Below are positions 51,201-60,056 of a stretch of 64,000 nt of DNA, piece by piece. Each line of letters starts with the position of its first letter. Position 1 is the stretch's first letter. The notes beneath the pieces are model-generated. The model saw nothing but the letters and a program-made list of their open reading frames with translations. It did not search any database and had not been told where the DNA came from. A program made the position numbers and the translations under genes. Location of the stretch: contig NC_046677.1 in the NCBI RefSeq assembly GCF_003369915.1, positions 30,150,913 to 30,214,912 on the forward strand, given 5' to 3'. This stretch comes from Drosophila miranda. Its lineage: Eukaryota > Arthropoda > Insecta > Diptera > Drosophilidae.

Positions 51201-52604
51201 GATGACTATTGGAATATACCAGAAATATCCAGTCTCGGCTTGGAGTTTTTTTTCCTACGAAAAGATATATTTATGGGCTTTCCCAGTTTATAATTCTTCA
51301 AGAATTACTGCTGATGAACCCCTGGCACACTTTCAGGCTTTCGATTTTGCGCGGGTGGCGCTCCATCCTCAATATTTTCACTTATAATCAGAACCAAGAC
51401 CATGGATTGTGTTTGTAATTGTAAATGCTGAGTCCCGGAAAACTTTTAAATTTTAATTCAACAAAAAAAAACTACTTTTCAACTCAAGTCTTAGAGGAAA
51501 GTTTTCCACCACCAAATTTAGAACATTTTTAACCTAAACAAAGGCCAAATATTTCAACAAATATTCATTCGAGCAGTTCCGACAGTGCTCACGAGTGCTT
51601 GTGAGTACCGATTGAAATAAATCCAATCTGCGAGTGCCTGCCCATCGCTGATCGTCTGCCAAATGAATTTTAGATAAACCCATCTGTAAAATGTGCACCG
51701 CATTCGAAGTGGAGTCTTCCGTCGCACTTACCTTATGCTCGGCGGCATGTAAATCGAAAATTATGAAAATTGTCACTTTAAATCACGGCTGCTGCCGAGC
51801 AGAGCCTCTATAAATCACGGGCCAGGGCCCACGGACCACACAAACACCGGGAGTATCGGGGTCTGGGTGCAGTGGGGGGACAGAGGTCTGAATATTCAAA
51901 TCAGTGTCTGGCTGCCAATAGATGAGATTTGTTACACAGTCACACACGGGGGGCGGGGAGGGGGTCCTGCACGGCACACGCGGCAATATTGGGCTAGAGA
52001 ATGTAGCTGGTTCCGTTTATTTAGCAAATGAAGCGTACTTTTTGTTGACTCTGTTGCCAGATTCACTCGGGGGTTCACTCGGCAGTTTTTCCCCTATTTT
52101 TTGGCACTAGATGGCGATAGATCGGCCGAAACCGGGATGAATGGCAGGAATTACAGCGGGTTTGGAGAGCCAAGCTTAGGCCCAGTTCAGTCAAGGCTTA
52201 TCTGCCGGATCACAATCGCCAGAAACACGCTTAAAACTTCCCACAGATGCGGCAGCAGAGAGAGTCGCGACCGGATTGCTTCACGAACCGCGCTACACGA
52301 GACACAAACGAACTTTGGAGGCGCCTCGAGACGCGCGCTTGCTGTTAAATACGAGGCCCGAAGCCGAGAACAGTGGCGGTCGAACAGGTTCGAGCCAGAG
52401 CTTGCAACATGTTGCAAGGGGTACGGACCCGAAGCGGACTTCGGGGATTCCATGTTTTCAGAATGAAAGGCTCTGATCTTTGCTTTAACGGTGGTCCGTT
52501 GGTTCTATTGTTCTTTGGCTACAAGTTTCAAAATTGTTGGCTTTATGGCGGGGCAGGGACTTGGTGCTGGAAGAGTTCAGAGATCTGTTCGGGTATCCGT
52601 TATT

Positions 52605-52760
52605 TCACCAGCCGCAGGGACAGGAGCTGCAGCATCCGCCGCAAGGGCCACAGCAAGGCCCGCAAGGACCACAGCCACCGCAGGGTCCACAGGGACCGCA
52701 ACTATCGCCACAGCAGGGCGGACACGGTCCAATATATCCCGGATTGAATAAGCAACCCAT
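52605..52760 (-). CDS. Cys-Gly-Pro sperm-tail-like protein (Mst(3)CGP type), 51 residues
   Basis: This tiny protein starts MGCLFNPGYIGPCPPCC and continues in CGP and CGG repeats, ending SSCPCGW. Such Cys-Gly-Pro repeat proteins (Mst84D, Mst87F, Mst98C in D. melanogaster) are structural components of the sperm tail, made late under translational control. The ATG is at 52760-52758, and a splice acceptor (ATTTGCAG) ends 12 nt before it, so a leader intron is likely; a GTGAGG donor near 52916 is a candidate. The last 11 residues are identical to those of the gene at 53878-54078, and nearby downstream DNA is similar, so the two arose by tandem duplication. Confidence 0.8.
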   Translation of the reverse strand: MGCLFNPGYIGPCPPCCGDSCGPCGPCGGCGPCGPCCGPCGGCCSSCPCGW

Positions 52761-53877
52761 TTTGCAGATGGCCTGCAAATAAAACTAAAATAAACAAATT
52801 TCGGGGATTATTTGAGGGAAAAACATACGAAATGGACCCCGAACGGAACAAATTTGCAAAACAGTCAGACCCGGACGGTTGGAATTTTGAGAGTTGAATG
52901 GAAATGAGCCTCACCTTGACTCCTGAATTCCCAAAGTGACGCTAGAATCCAGGGGAAACTGTTGCTTGGCCAAAAAGAAAAGAAATAGGAACTTATCTCA
53001 AGTGCAGCAACCTTGCGAGGATGACAATGCAGCCGACAAAAGTTTTTGCTTAAAAACTGAAACTCAAAGAAGCCGCACAACTTTGGCCATAAAACACGAA
53101 ACAAAGCCACACGCACACAAAGAGAGCGCTCCTGGAGATGGGTGGGGAGGGGGGGCCGGGAAAAGCAATGAAAATTCCGACCTACCGCAATAAATTCCGC
53201 GGGAAAAACAACGCGAGCACTGCCAGAATGAGAGGGAAATGGCCAACACACAGGGGCCCCAAAAAACGCCTCAAGGAAGCATAACGCACACAAGGACACC
53301 TACAGTACGGCGCCATAAATCGCGCTAAGCCGAAACAAAACATAGAAGCCGAACAGCATCAGGCATCAGATTCAGGTGGAACAGCAGGCCGGCAGCAGGC
53401 AGTCGGGGAGCCGGGGAGCCGGGGAGCTGGGCCCCCCAAAACCTTTGACCTGACACAATGCTCCACATTCTATGTTTAGGATTTGGTTTCGATTTGATTC
53501 GGCGACTCGGGTTCGTGTTGGAAGCGCGGCTGCGCACTGTGGCGGCTGGCCGCCGAACAGCTGTTTGGGGCCAGACCTTACCTACGACAACATGAGCGTA
53601 CTTTCGCAGTACAAGCCTGCCCCCCATCGCCCCCCCCCCCTCCCACCCAAAAAACCAAGTCAACGCGAATCTTTTGTTGCAGATTCATTTTATTACGTTG
53701 GGGATGCCACCGAAGGTGTTGGGTGTTTGGTGGACCCCTCCAAGGCTCTAGTTTTCGAACAGCAACATATTTCTTCAGCACTAATCGTCAGGGCGGCACA
53801 GTCGCGCTGCAGGAGTACAGATATCTGTTGGAATGTGTGCACTGCAACTGCCATTCAGGGACTCACCAGTGATCCTC

Positions 53878-54078
53878 TCACCAGCCGCAGGGACAGGAGC
53901 TGCAGCACCCACCGCAGGGCCCACAAGGACCACAAGGACCACAACAGGGCCCGCAAGGACCACAGCCGTTACAGGGTCCACAGGGCCCACAGGGTCCGCA
54001 GGGCCCGCAGGGGGCGCAACAGCCCGGGGGGCAGGGACCCACATAGAAGGGATCGAACTTGCAGACGATAACCACCAT
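53878..54078 (-). CDS. Cys-Gly-Pro sperm-tail-like protein (Mst(3)CGP type), 66 residues
   Basis: The protein opens [21 protein letters not shown] and then runs through about ten CGP units to the same [11 protein letters not shown] end as its neighbour at 52605-52760. The ATG used here is at 54078; the frame is open four codons further, but only from a TTG. Family knowledge suggests an outer sperm-tail structural role. The Cys-Gly-Pro run is low in complexity and its copy number probably varies. It is the longest of the four related genes in the window and has no intron within the coding part. Confidence 0.82.
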   Translation of the reverse strand: MVVIVCKFDPFYVGPCPPGCCAPCGPCGPCGPCGPCNGCGPCGPCCGPCGPCGPCGGCCSSCPCGW

Positions 54079-54384
54079 GATGGCCAGCAACTGTCGCGCA
54101 CTCAGGGACTTCGAAAGAGACTTTCTCGGCCTTTGGTTTATCGAATTCGAAATTTGGAAACTAATTTTGTTCGTTTTTGTGCCGAAGAAATATGTCGAGG
54201 CGTTTCCTTGGCTACGAATTTGGAAAATCTGTTTCTATTGTCTCATTTTTGGCCTCCACAAAGTAGATGTTTACCGAAACAGTTGTACGAAATGAATGAG
54301 CTCCGGCTCGGGGATGTTCGAGCAAGGAAAACGAACAAATCTGGACAGCTCCGGAACAGCCCTCTTCTGTGAATTCTTCTTCTT

Positions 54385-54846
54385 TTACTGTAACTTTAAA
54401 TTTTCACCCGTGTGCCCCGCCTGCTGCGAGCTCCGCCTCGAATCCTTGTGGTTGGGGTTTTCCTGGAGGGTCGAGGAGGTCTTTTTCTTGCTGGCAGGTT
54501 TCTCCCTCACTTTCGGCCTTGTCTTCTTCTCGTCATCGGGATTGGGCTGCGCCCTGGCCCAGCTCCTGCCGGAGTCGACCATTCGCCCCACCGCACTGTA
54601 CACCCGATGGCCGACGCGCCGGATGGTGGAGCATGTGGGACCCATGTTCTCACAGTCCACTAGCACGGGCGTGCCTTCGACCGGCGTCAGGCTGTTCAGG
54701 CATCGGGCGCAGGACTCCACCATGTTGGACAGACCTTCGCCCAAGTGCACGGAGACTCTGGCGGTCGACTGGGAGACGGCCAGCAGCAGGGCCAGCACAC
54801 CCACCACCCCAATGGCCTTGTGAATCAGATCCGTGGCGGAGAACAT
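54385..54846 (-). CDS. unrecognised 153-residue protein with N-terminal hydrophobic segment
   Basis: The ATG at 54846 opens the frame; the frame extends eight codons upstream only from a TTG. Residues ~12-25 (AIGVVGVLALLLAVS) form a hydrophobic segment that could anchor or export the protein. The middle contains a stretch (TPVLVDCENMG followed by STIRRVGHRVYSAVGRMVDSG) resembling the 33-residue repeats of the protein encoded just upstream (54914-55378). The C-terminal third is strongly basic and charged (Lys, Arg, Ser, Gln). Only 67 bp separate it from that gene, on the same strand, so the two may be paralogs or share a transcript. I do not know its function. The compact form and neighbours suggest male-germline use. 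Confidence 0.65.
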   Translation of the reverse strand: MFSATDLIHKAIGVVGVLALLLAVSQSTARVSVHLGEGLSNMVESCARCLNSLTPVEGTPVLVDCENMGPTCSTIRRVGHRVYSAVGRMVDSGRSWARAQPNPDDEKKTRPKVREKPASKKKTSSTLQENPNHKDSRRSSQQAGHTGENLKLQ

Positions 54847-54913
54847 CGTCGAGCACTCGAAAAACAACAAAGTTCCCCCTGAAGCGGTGACGGCGAAAGC
54901 AAACGGTACTCTG

Positions 54914-55378
54914 TTATCCGGCCAGGACCGACATAATATCGTATGTGGATCTGGCCAGCCCGTAGATCCACCGAGTGGCCCTTACGGCCACGTTCGCGTC
55001 GACGACTGTCCGCTGCTCCGCGTGCAGCTCCGGAGAGGAGTCGCTCATGATGTGCAGGACGCTGCGCATGGGCAGCAGAATGGGTGCCACATCCAGTAGG
55101 GCCTCCGCCTCCTGGTGGCTGCCCAGCTGTGCGTAGGAATCGTTTACGATGTGGACGAGGCTGCGCATGGGTATCACCAGGGGATCCATGTCCAGCACTG
55201 GCTCCGCCTCCCCGTGGCTGATGACAAAGGACTGGTGCAGGACAACCACCCAGCTGCGGATGGCCGGCACTATGTGATGCCTGGTGTAGGCGCAGCCCAC
55301 AGCCACTACCTCTTGCACCTCCCTCGCAATGTCGCGGAACAGCTCAATGGCCTCGTGGAGGTCCGTGGTGGCGGCCAT
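54914..55378 (-). CDS. unrecognised 154-residue protein built of 33-residue repeats
   Basis: The ATG is at 55378-55376 and the TAA at 54916-54914; there is no intron. Residues 57-89 and 90-122 are clear tandem repeats of 33 residues, each starting EAExxLDxxP, then PMRS, then HI, then DS. The flanking parts, ~24-56 (IVPAIRSWVVVLHQS) and 123-154 (VVDANVAVRATRWIY), keep the same period in weaker form, so the protein is essentially four units. Each looks like an amphipathic helix pair with an Arg-Ser or Arg-hydrophobic centre. The fold is not one I recognise. The neighbour at 54385-54846 shows one similar unit. Low confidence on function; good confidence that it is coding, because the repeats have diverged at DNA level while the protein pattern is kept. 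Confidence 0.72.
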   Translation of the reverse strand: MAATTDLHEAIELFRDIAREVQEVVAVGCAYTRHHIVPAIRSWVVVLHQSFVISHGEAEPVLDMDPLVIPMRSLVHIVNDSYAQLGSHQEAEALLDVAPILLPMRSVLHIMSDSSPELHAEQRTVVDANVAVRATRWIYGLARSTYDIMSVLAG

Positions 55379-55520
55379 GGCCGGAGAAGCACAGGCTCGA
55401 ATTTGGATCCAGATTTGGGTGTGGGATTACTTTTTTATTGGCACAGAAAACAAATTTGGAAAGTTAGCCTTCTCTTCCCGACCCCTGACGTTTGCTGAGT
55501 GTTAACAACGTGCTGGCTCC

Positions 55521-55655
55521 TCAGCAGCAGTGGCGCCAGCCGCACGGCGTGTAGCCCGAGTAGCACCCGTAGGGGCACGGCCCGCAGGCGCACTGCGGAT
55601 AGGGTCCGATGTAGAACGGATTGAACGGGCACTTGTTGCAGCACGAATTGCACAT
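55521..55655 (-). CDS. small Cys-rich Mst-like protein, 44 residues
   Basis: Reading from ATG 55655 it begins MCNSCCNKCPFNPFYIGPYP, continues with CAC, CGPCPYGCY and ends WRHCC. It shares the NPxYIGPxP motif with the Cys-rich proteins at 52605, 53878 and 63268. Upstream are two canonical introns, 55676-55729 (GTGAGT, TTTGCAG) and 55769-55830 (GTAAGC, TTGCAG), with a 39-nt exon (55768-55730) between them. The outermost exon ends 10 nt past the stop codon of the TAF5-like gene. The spliced frame is open from that stop to this ATG and adds about 23 residues (including DTFGYVVPSRFAGPCRVSR). So the ATG may be internal to a longer or fused product. Confidence 0.7.
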   Translation of the reverse strand: MCNSCCNKCPFNPFYIGPYPQCACGPCPYGCYSGYTPCGWRHCC

Positions 55656-55840
55656 CCTGGACACTCGGCAAGGGCCTGCAAATCAGTCGATCAGTCTTTC
55701 TATCGCTGAGCATCTTGCGGCGAACTCACCAGCAAATCGGGAAGGAACAACGTATCCAAATGTGTCGCCTGCAACTGTATACGACTGGTACGGTGATTCT
55801 GAATTGTTGGAATGTTAAACAGGGGCTTACCTCGAAGAGC

Positions 55841-57734
55841 CTACTTCCTGGCTCTGTTTTTGGGGGCACTGGTCCTTGGCTGACGACCGCAGATGGAGAT
55901 CAGGTGGCCGAGACTCACGAAGCGGGACTGGAGGATGGGTCCGGCTGCGTTGGGATGCGAGAGGATCAGTATGCGTTCACGGTGCTGGTCCGGCTTGAGG
56001 ATGTTCTCGAAGTTCCAGATGCTCAGGTAGGTGCCGCGGCAGCCCACCGCCAGACGGCTGTCGTCCAGGGCGAAGTCGATCGTGCTGATCGGTGCACTGT
56101 GGTAGGACAGGCTCCGGATCGGGCGCTCGTCGGTCGTGTCCCAGATGATGAACATGTGGTCGAGGCCGCCGGAGATCAAGTAGCGGCCGCTCCGGGAGAA
56201 GGCCAGCGCGCTAATGGGCGCCTTGTGGCCGAAGAAGAGGCGCACCTGCTCTCCCCTGCTGGCCACGTCCCACATGCGGACCGTGAGGTCGGCTGAGCCG
56301 GTAGCCAGGTACCGGGAGTTCGGGTGGTAGAGACAAACCTCCAGCTCCGCCAGGTGGCCGCTGATCCGGAGGATGGGCTCGGCGCAGCTCTTAATCCAGA
56401 CCCGTGCCAGGCCGTCCTCGCAGGCAGCGGCAAAGTAGTCGATCACCGGCGCGAACACGACGCTGCGGACGGGGCTCTGTTGCGTGTAGATCCCCGCGCA
56501 CATGTGGAGCACCAGGCACCACAGGCGAATGGTGCCGTCCTGGGAGCAGGTGACCAGGAAGCGTCTGTCCGGGGAGATGTCGCCGGTGACGATCTTCCCA
56601 GTGTGCCCGGTGAGGACGCTCAGCACCGTCACGGACTCGGTCAGCTTCACCTCGACGAGGCGGATCGCGAAGTAGTCAATGGCAATGGCCACCCAGCAGC
56701 CGTCCTTGAAGAGGACCGCGCCAATAACCTCCTCCGACTCGTTGAGCAGGGGCGGCCTCAGGAAGCACGAGCTCAGTTGCTGGTCGCACGGCTCCAGGTG
56801 CAGACTCCTCCTGACCGAGTGCGTCAGGTCGGCCCAGCGGATTACCTCCAGTGGGGGACGACGCAGGGGCAGACGCTCCTGTGGCGCGGTATCGAGGCCG
56901 TCGATGGCGATGTGGCCTATAAACACGTTCTGTTGGTCCAGCGGCCACTTTGCCCTGTACTCGCCGAACTTGATCGAGGCTGCCTGTGACATTTCAATGC
57001 GAACCAAGTCGCGGCGTAAGAGCAGCTCCAGGGCCCTGCCTGGCACCTGTTGGGGCCTGCGGATACGCCTCAGCTTGGCGATGCTCCGGTCGTATATATC
57101 CTCCAAGTAGTCCTCGTTCTCCTCCAGAAAGCGCTTGGCCATCTTATGGTCGCCGCCGACCACCATTTGCAGGTATCCCAGCACCAGCATAGGGTACAGC
57201 AACGCGGATATCTCGTATTTGAACTCGTTGGGCACCTCCTCGACCAGCTTCTGGATCTCCAGGAAGGTCTGCTGGTACTCCAGGTACATGAAATGCGGCG
57301 TGAAAAGTGGATATTCCAGGAGTTCATTGCACGTGAGTAGGGCGTTGCCTTCGAAGAAGTCGTCAAAGTGGCTTTTGGACGGAACCTCTGCCTCGCTAGA
57401 GTCGTCACTGTCCTCTTCTGCGCTGTCGGTTCTCTCATCGTCCTCTCCGGACTCCGAGTCGTAGCTCTCCTCCTCTTCCCCTTCAGAGTCATCATCAGAG
57501 GGATCCTGGGGCAGCTGCGGGTTAGATCTCCCCGGTTTGTGCCCATCTCCAGACCCATGAATTTCTTCAGACACCTGAATGGCATCACCAGGGGTATTTT
57601 CGCCTGCCCTGAGTGCTTTACCGCCCAGGCCCTGGACGATTGAATGAAAATACGAATTTTACATCATATCTCGGTTCTTCCGTGGTACTTACATTGTGTC
57701 CATTCGCTTCGTTGACTTCGTTTTGACTATTCAT
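55841..57734 (-). CDS. divergent TAF5-family WD40 protein, 610 residues, two exons
   Basis: This is a transcription cofactor of the TAF5 family, which scaffolds TFIID (TAF5) or SAGA (TAF5L/Wda); Drosophila also has the spermatocyte paralog Cannonball. A first exon of only 14 codons (57734-57693, starting MNSQNEVNEANG) joins 57631-55841 across a 61-bp intron with GTAAGT and TCCAG sites. The frame downstream of the intron has no usable ATG of its own, which decides the start. Residues ~56-100 are acidic and Ser-rich. The TAF5 N-terminal helical domain spans ~128-210 (ALLYPMLVLGYLQMVVGG, DHKMAKRFLEEN). WD40 repeats run from ~313 to 555, with clear GH and WD signatures. There is no LisH motif, and at 610 residues it is shorter than canonical TAF5. 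It sits among sperm-type genes, so a testis TAF is likely; ortholog not determined. Confidence 0.88.
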
Positions 57735-58097
57735 ATTCGTATCGATCAATTTCGTACTTTTAATTAATTATTTCTCACAATTTGCGACAATTTCCACGTG
57801 CTTCGGTTCTCAGCTACAAGTGCTGCAGGGCCAGGGCTGCAGGCTCGCGGCAATGAAATCAATGTCGATTATGCTTCGATAACTCCATAAGTGAGCTAGA
57901 AATATACGAAATATAGGCCGTATGAGACTTGGCTAGAAACAGAGACCACCTTATGGGAAAAGCTTGCAGTGAGCGCATGAGATACTGCGTCCAGCTGGCA
58001 GGGCGCCCGTGCTGGAAAACATCGTTTGGTCAGTTCTTCGACTGATAACACTAATTTTGCGCAGTAAAGTCTGTTATCATTGTGTGAGGCAAACAAC
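57735..58097. other. intergenic stretch between TAF5-like gene and E2
   Basis: This is the presumed promoter of the TAF5-like gene. It holds a TATCGATC word at 57740-57747, one base from the DRE motif TATCGATA, just upstream of the start codon. I see nothing else I can name. A short minus ORF here starts only at TTG. Confidence 0.4.
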
Positions 58098-58111
58098 TCA
58101 CAGCCTGGGCC

Positions 58112-58117
58112 TTTATT
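58112..58117 (-). terminator. poly(A) signal of E2 copy 1
   Basis: AATAAA on the minus strand, about 80 nt after the stop codon. It is conserved in the second E2 copy. Confidence 0.6.
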
Positions 58118-58197
58118 TCAGTCAAATATAAATTGTATATTATGTTAGTATGTTCTCATGGTGCCCGAAGAATTCGGAAAGTGTGGGACTATTCAGA

Positions 58198-59052
58198 CTA
58201 TGTGGAATCTAAAGGCTGGGCGAAGCGGAAGGTCCACTGCCGTGCTATGCGGTTGTGTTGCTCGCGGTTCGTCTTGTACATCTCGGCAGCGACGCAGTTC
58301 AAGGGGCTCTCGGGGTTGGGGTCCGACAGCAGCGACTGGATGGACAAAAGTATCTTCTCCACGTTCAGGGCGGGCGACCAATTCGAGTTTAGAATATCCA
58401 CGCAGATAGCGCCGTTGTGTATGTTGCAATGGAAGACCCTTGTACGGAACAGTATCTCCGGTGGTAGAGACGGGTACGCGTGCGGAAAGTGGAGGCGTAG
58501 TTCAAAGTGGCCTCCCTCGTAGGGCGTGTCCAAGGGCCCGAGAATAACGGCCTTCCAGTCGTAGATACAGTCGTCCACTAACTCCACCGTGCACCCGTCC
58601 GTCGGATCGCTCGTCATTTTCGCCATCTCCTTGCGGAGGCGGCGTACGCATAATTCACTGACCATTCGATTTTCTGGCACCGCAACTGCTAAGCTAGCGG
58701 CCAAAGCTTCCATGACGTCACTCCTACCGGTGCCACGTTGTGGGTCGGGACTCTGGAGGAGCGTCACGATCGGTGCGGTGTCCTGCACAGGAAGACGGTT
58801 GGTCCCACGGCGATTGGTACCGCGGCTATTGATCCCGCGACGGTTGGTAACGGAAGGGTCCTCAGCGGACGGCTGGTTGGCAGCGCTCTGGATTGCACGG
58901 CGCTGGCTGGCAGTGGTGGTGGTCCTGCGGCGCCTGGGATGGGAGGATATGGCCTCCACTGCGCGGAGGAACGCAGCGCGTCGGGTCAAGGGCGGGGCGG
59001 CAGGGGACGCCTGGTTGGCCGCCAAAATACGAGCAATTCTGCGGGGCGCCAT
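58198..59052 (-). CDS. UBE2E-like ubiquitin-conjugating enzyme with Arg-rich extension, copy 1
   Basis: The 284-residue protein has a full UBC domain at ~138-278. It shows the HCNI form of the HPN motif (as in UBE2E/UbcD2), the active-site Cys at ~217 in GAICVDIL, the NWSPAL block, and the final RQWTFRFA helix. The N-terminal ~137 residues are Arg, Ala and Thr-rich and unlike known E2s, with a NRRGTNRRGTNR repeat. The start is the first true ATG at 59052; it follows an in-phase TTGCAG acceptor by 3 nt. Donors at 59159 (GTAAGT) or 59112 (GTAAGA) imply a 104- or 57-nt leader intron. The frame is open upstream only from TTG. It is a tandem copy of 60057-60875. A testis-type E2 is likely from context; its E3 partners are unknown. 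Confidence 0.88.
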   Translation of the reverse strand: MAPRRIARILAANQASPAAPPLTRRAAFLRAVEAISSHPRRRRTTTTASQRRAIQSAANQPSAEDPSVTNRRGINSRGTNRRGTNRLPVQDTAPIVTLLQSPDPQRGTGRSDVMEALAASLAVAVPENRMVSELCVRRLRKEMAKMTSDPTDGCTVELVDDCIYDWKAVILGPLDTPYEGGHFELRLHFPHAYPSLPPEILFRTRVFHCNIHNGAICVDILNSNWSPALNVEKILLSIQSLLSDPNPESPLNCVAAEMYKTNREQHNRIARQWTFRFAQPLDST

Positions 59053-59699
59053 TACCTGCAAGACGGCAAAGAGCTTAGAAACACTTTTACGGAGAATACG
59101 ATAATTTCTTACGTTCAGATTATTGAAAATGTGATTTTTATTTTGCCAGAACGACTTACAACGTCGCACATGAAATGAAAGTGAGACAGGTCTGTTTTCC
59201 AGCAACAGTTTCTTTCGACTCGGTTTCCAGCACAGCTTCCTTTGACTTGCTTTCCAACACTACATTTTGCACAGCTGTTTTGCCGTTGCTCTGTTTTGAA
59301 CTTTCACGTTTCCCCCGCCTTATACGATTCTGTATTAAATACAGTCAAATAATTATGTTGTACTGTATAGCCCCAGCAATAATACACAGGATTGGAATTG
59401 GGAGCTCTTTTAAGTTTTGTGTGGATTGTAAATCCCACTGGCACAATAACTGCTTTATTTTCAAAAGTTTTGCGCCTGAAATGGGAACGATGCGATACGG
59501 CGGGCACATAGCACAAATTCAAATCGTGTACATATACGGCTGGCTGTACTGAAACACATCTTGCCTGAAAAAAAAAGTTTTAAATCAACATTTGAATAGC
59601 AAATGGATGCTGGACGAACGCTTAATGGGAAATTAGTCCGAGCAGCCATACACCTGTTTGTGTGTGTTTCTATTGGATACATTCGATTAAAGTGCTGGA

Positions 59700-59890
59700 T
59701 CCATATTCTAAAGGAATATGTAACGGGTGTAACGAGCGGTCCACTGTCGTGCCTTGGGATTGGAGTCCGCCAGCAGCGATGGACGTCTGATGAACACAAT
59801 AAGATTCTCAGTGATCATGGCCGGCGATCTTCCGTCCGACTGCTCCCCGTCTTGACGAACTCGCGGATGATATGACGAAGTATTTTGCAC
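59700..59890 (-). pseudogene. relic of a third UBE2E-like gene
   Basis: On the minus strand the reading NLIVFIRRPSLLADSNPKAR, followed by QWTARYTR, corresponds to the E2 segment NVEKILLSIQSLLSDPNP plus the final REWTARYA helix. About 55-65 bp between those two parts is missing, including the CAAEMYKTN region. The DNA match to 60085-60250 is clear by eye (for example the GGAGTCCGCCAGCAGCGA stretch). The active-site Cys and most of the UBC domain are gone. It lies directly before the 3' end of duplication unit 2, so it is probably the stump of another duplication unit. Confidence 0.7.
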
Positions 59891-59920
59891 TTTCTACGAA
59901 ACATTTTCACAGCCTACGCC

Positions 59921-59926
59921 TTTATT
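59921..59926 (-). terminator. poly(A) signal of E2 copy 2
   Basis: AATAAA on the minus strand, about 130 nt after the stop codon, in the same context as in copy 1. Confidence 0.6.
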
Positions 59927-60056
59927 TCAGTCAAAAAATAATTGTATGAATATGTTATCATGTAGCTCATGTTCATGTGTGTTTAGTGACAGAAACCAAC
60001 AAAGATGCTCAAAGAATTTGGAAAACGCTGTGTATCCGTGGATGAGATGTTTAGGA

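Larger units (their letters stand above)
36036..52600. other. gene-poor tract
   Basis: I can support no gene in this 16.5 kb. It holds simple repeats (CT array 44573-44621, G run 45263-45280, CCAGCCA repeats near 37520, GAAAACA repeats near 48750, GGAGACC repeats near 46492) and AT-rich blocks. The longest open frames (41080-41841 from a TTG; 47272-47925) have no domain. A possible coding-like segment on the plus strand at 49766-49996 starts at GTG and its opposite strand is equally open. Confidence 0.5.
58098..59484 (-). repeat. tandem duplication unit 1
   Basis: This unit matches 59909-61262 over the E2 coding region, its leader intron, its poly(A) region and about 400 bp upstream. A stretch of about 53 bp near 59356-59410 is absent from unit 2. 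Conservation of the intron and flanks shows DNA-level duplication, not retroposition. Confidence 0.85.

Noticed and set aside
52388..52410. GGTTCGAGCC, resembling a tRNA B box
   Set aside because: The flanking bases do not form a T stem and no acceptor or anticodon arm can be folded.
56176..57110. Other-frame and antisense ORFs across the TAF5-like gene
   Set aside because: Shadows of a GC-rich coding exon; only the 577-codon frame gives WD40 and TAF5 domains.
59053..59205. 51-residue N-terminal extension of E2 copy 1 (and the same in copy 2)
   Set aside because: The frame is open but starts at TTG; a TTGCAG acceptor 3 nt before the ATG marks this stretch as leader intron.
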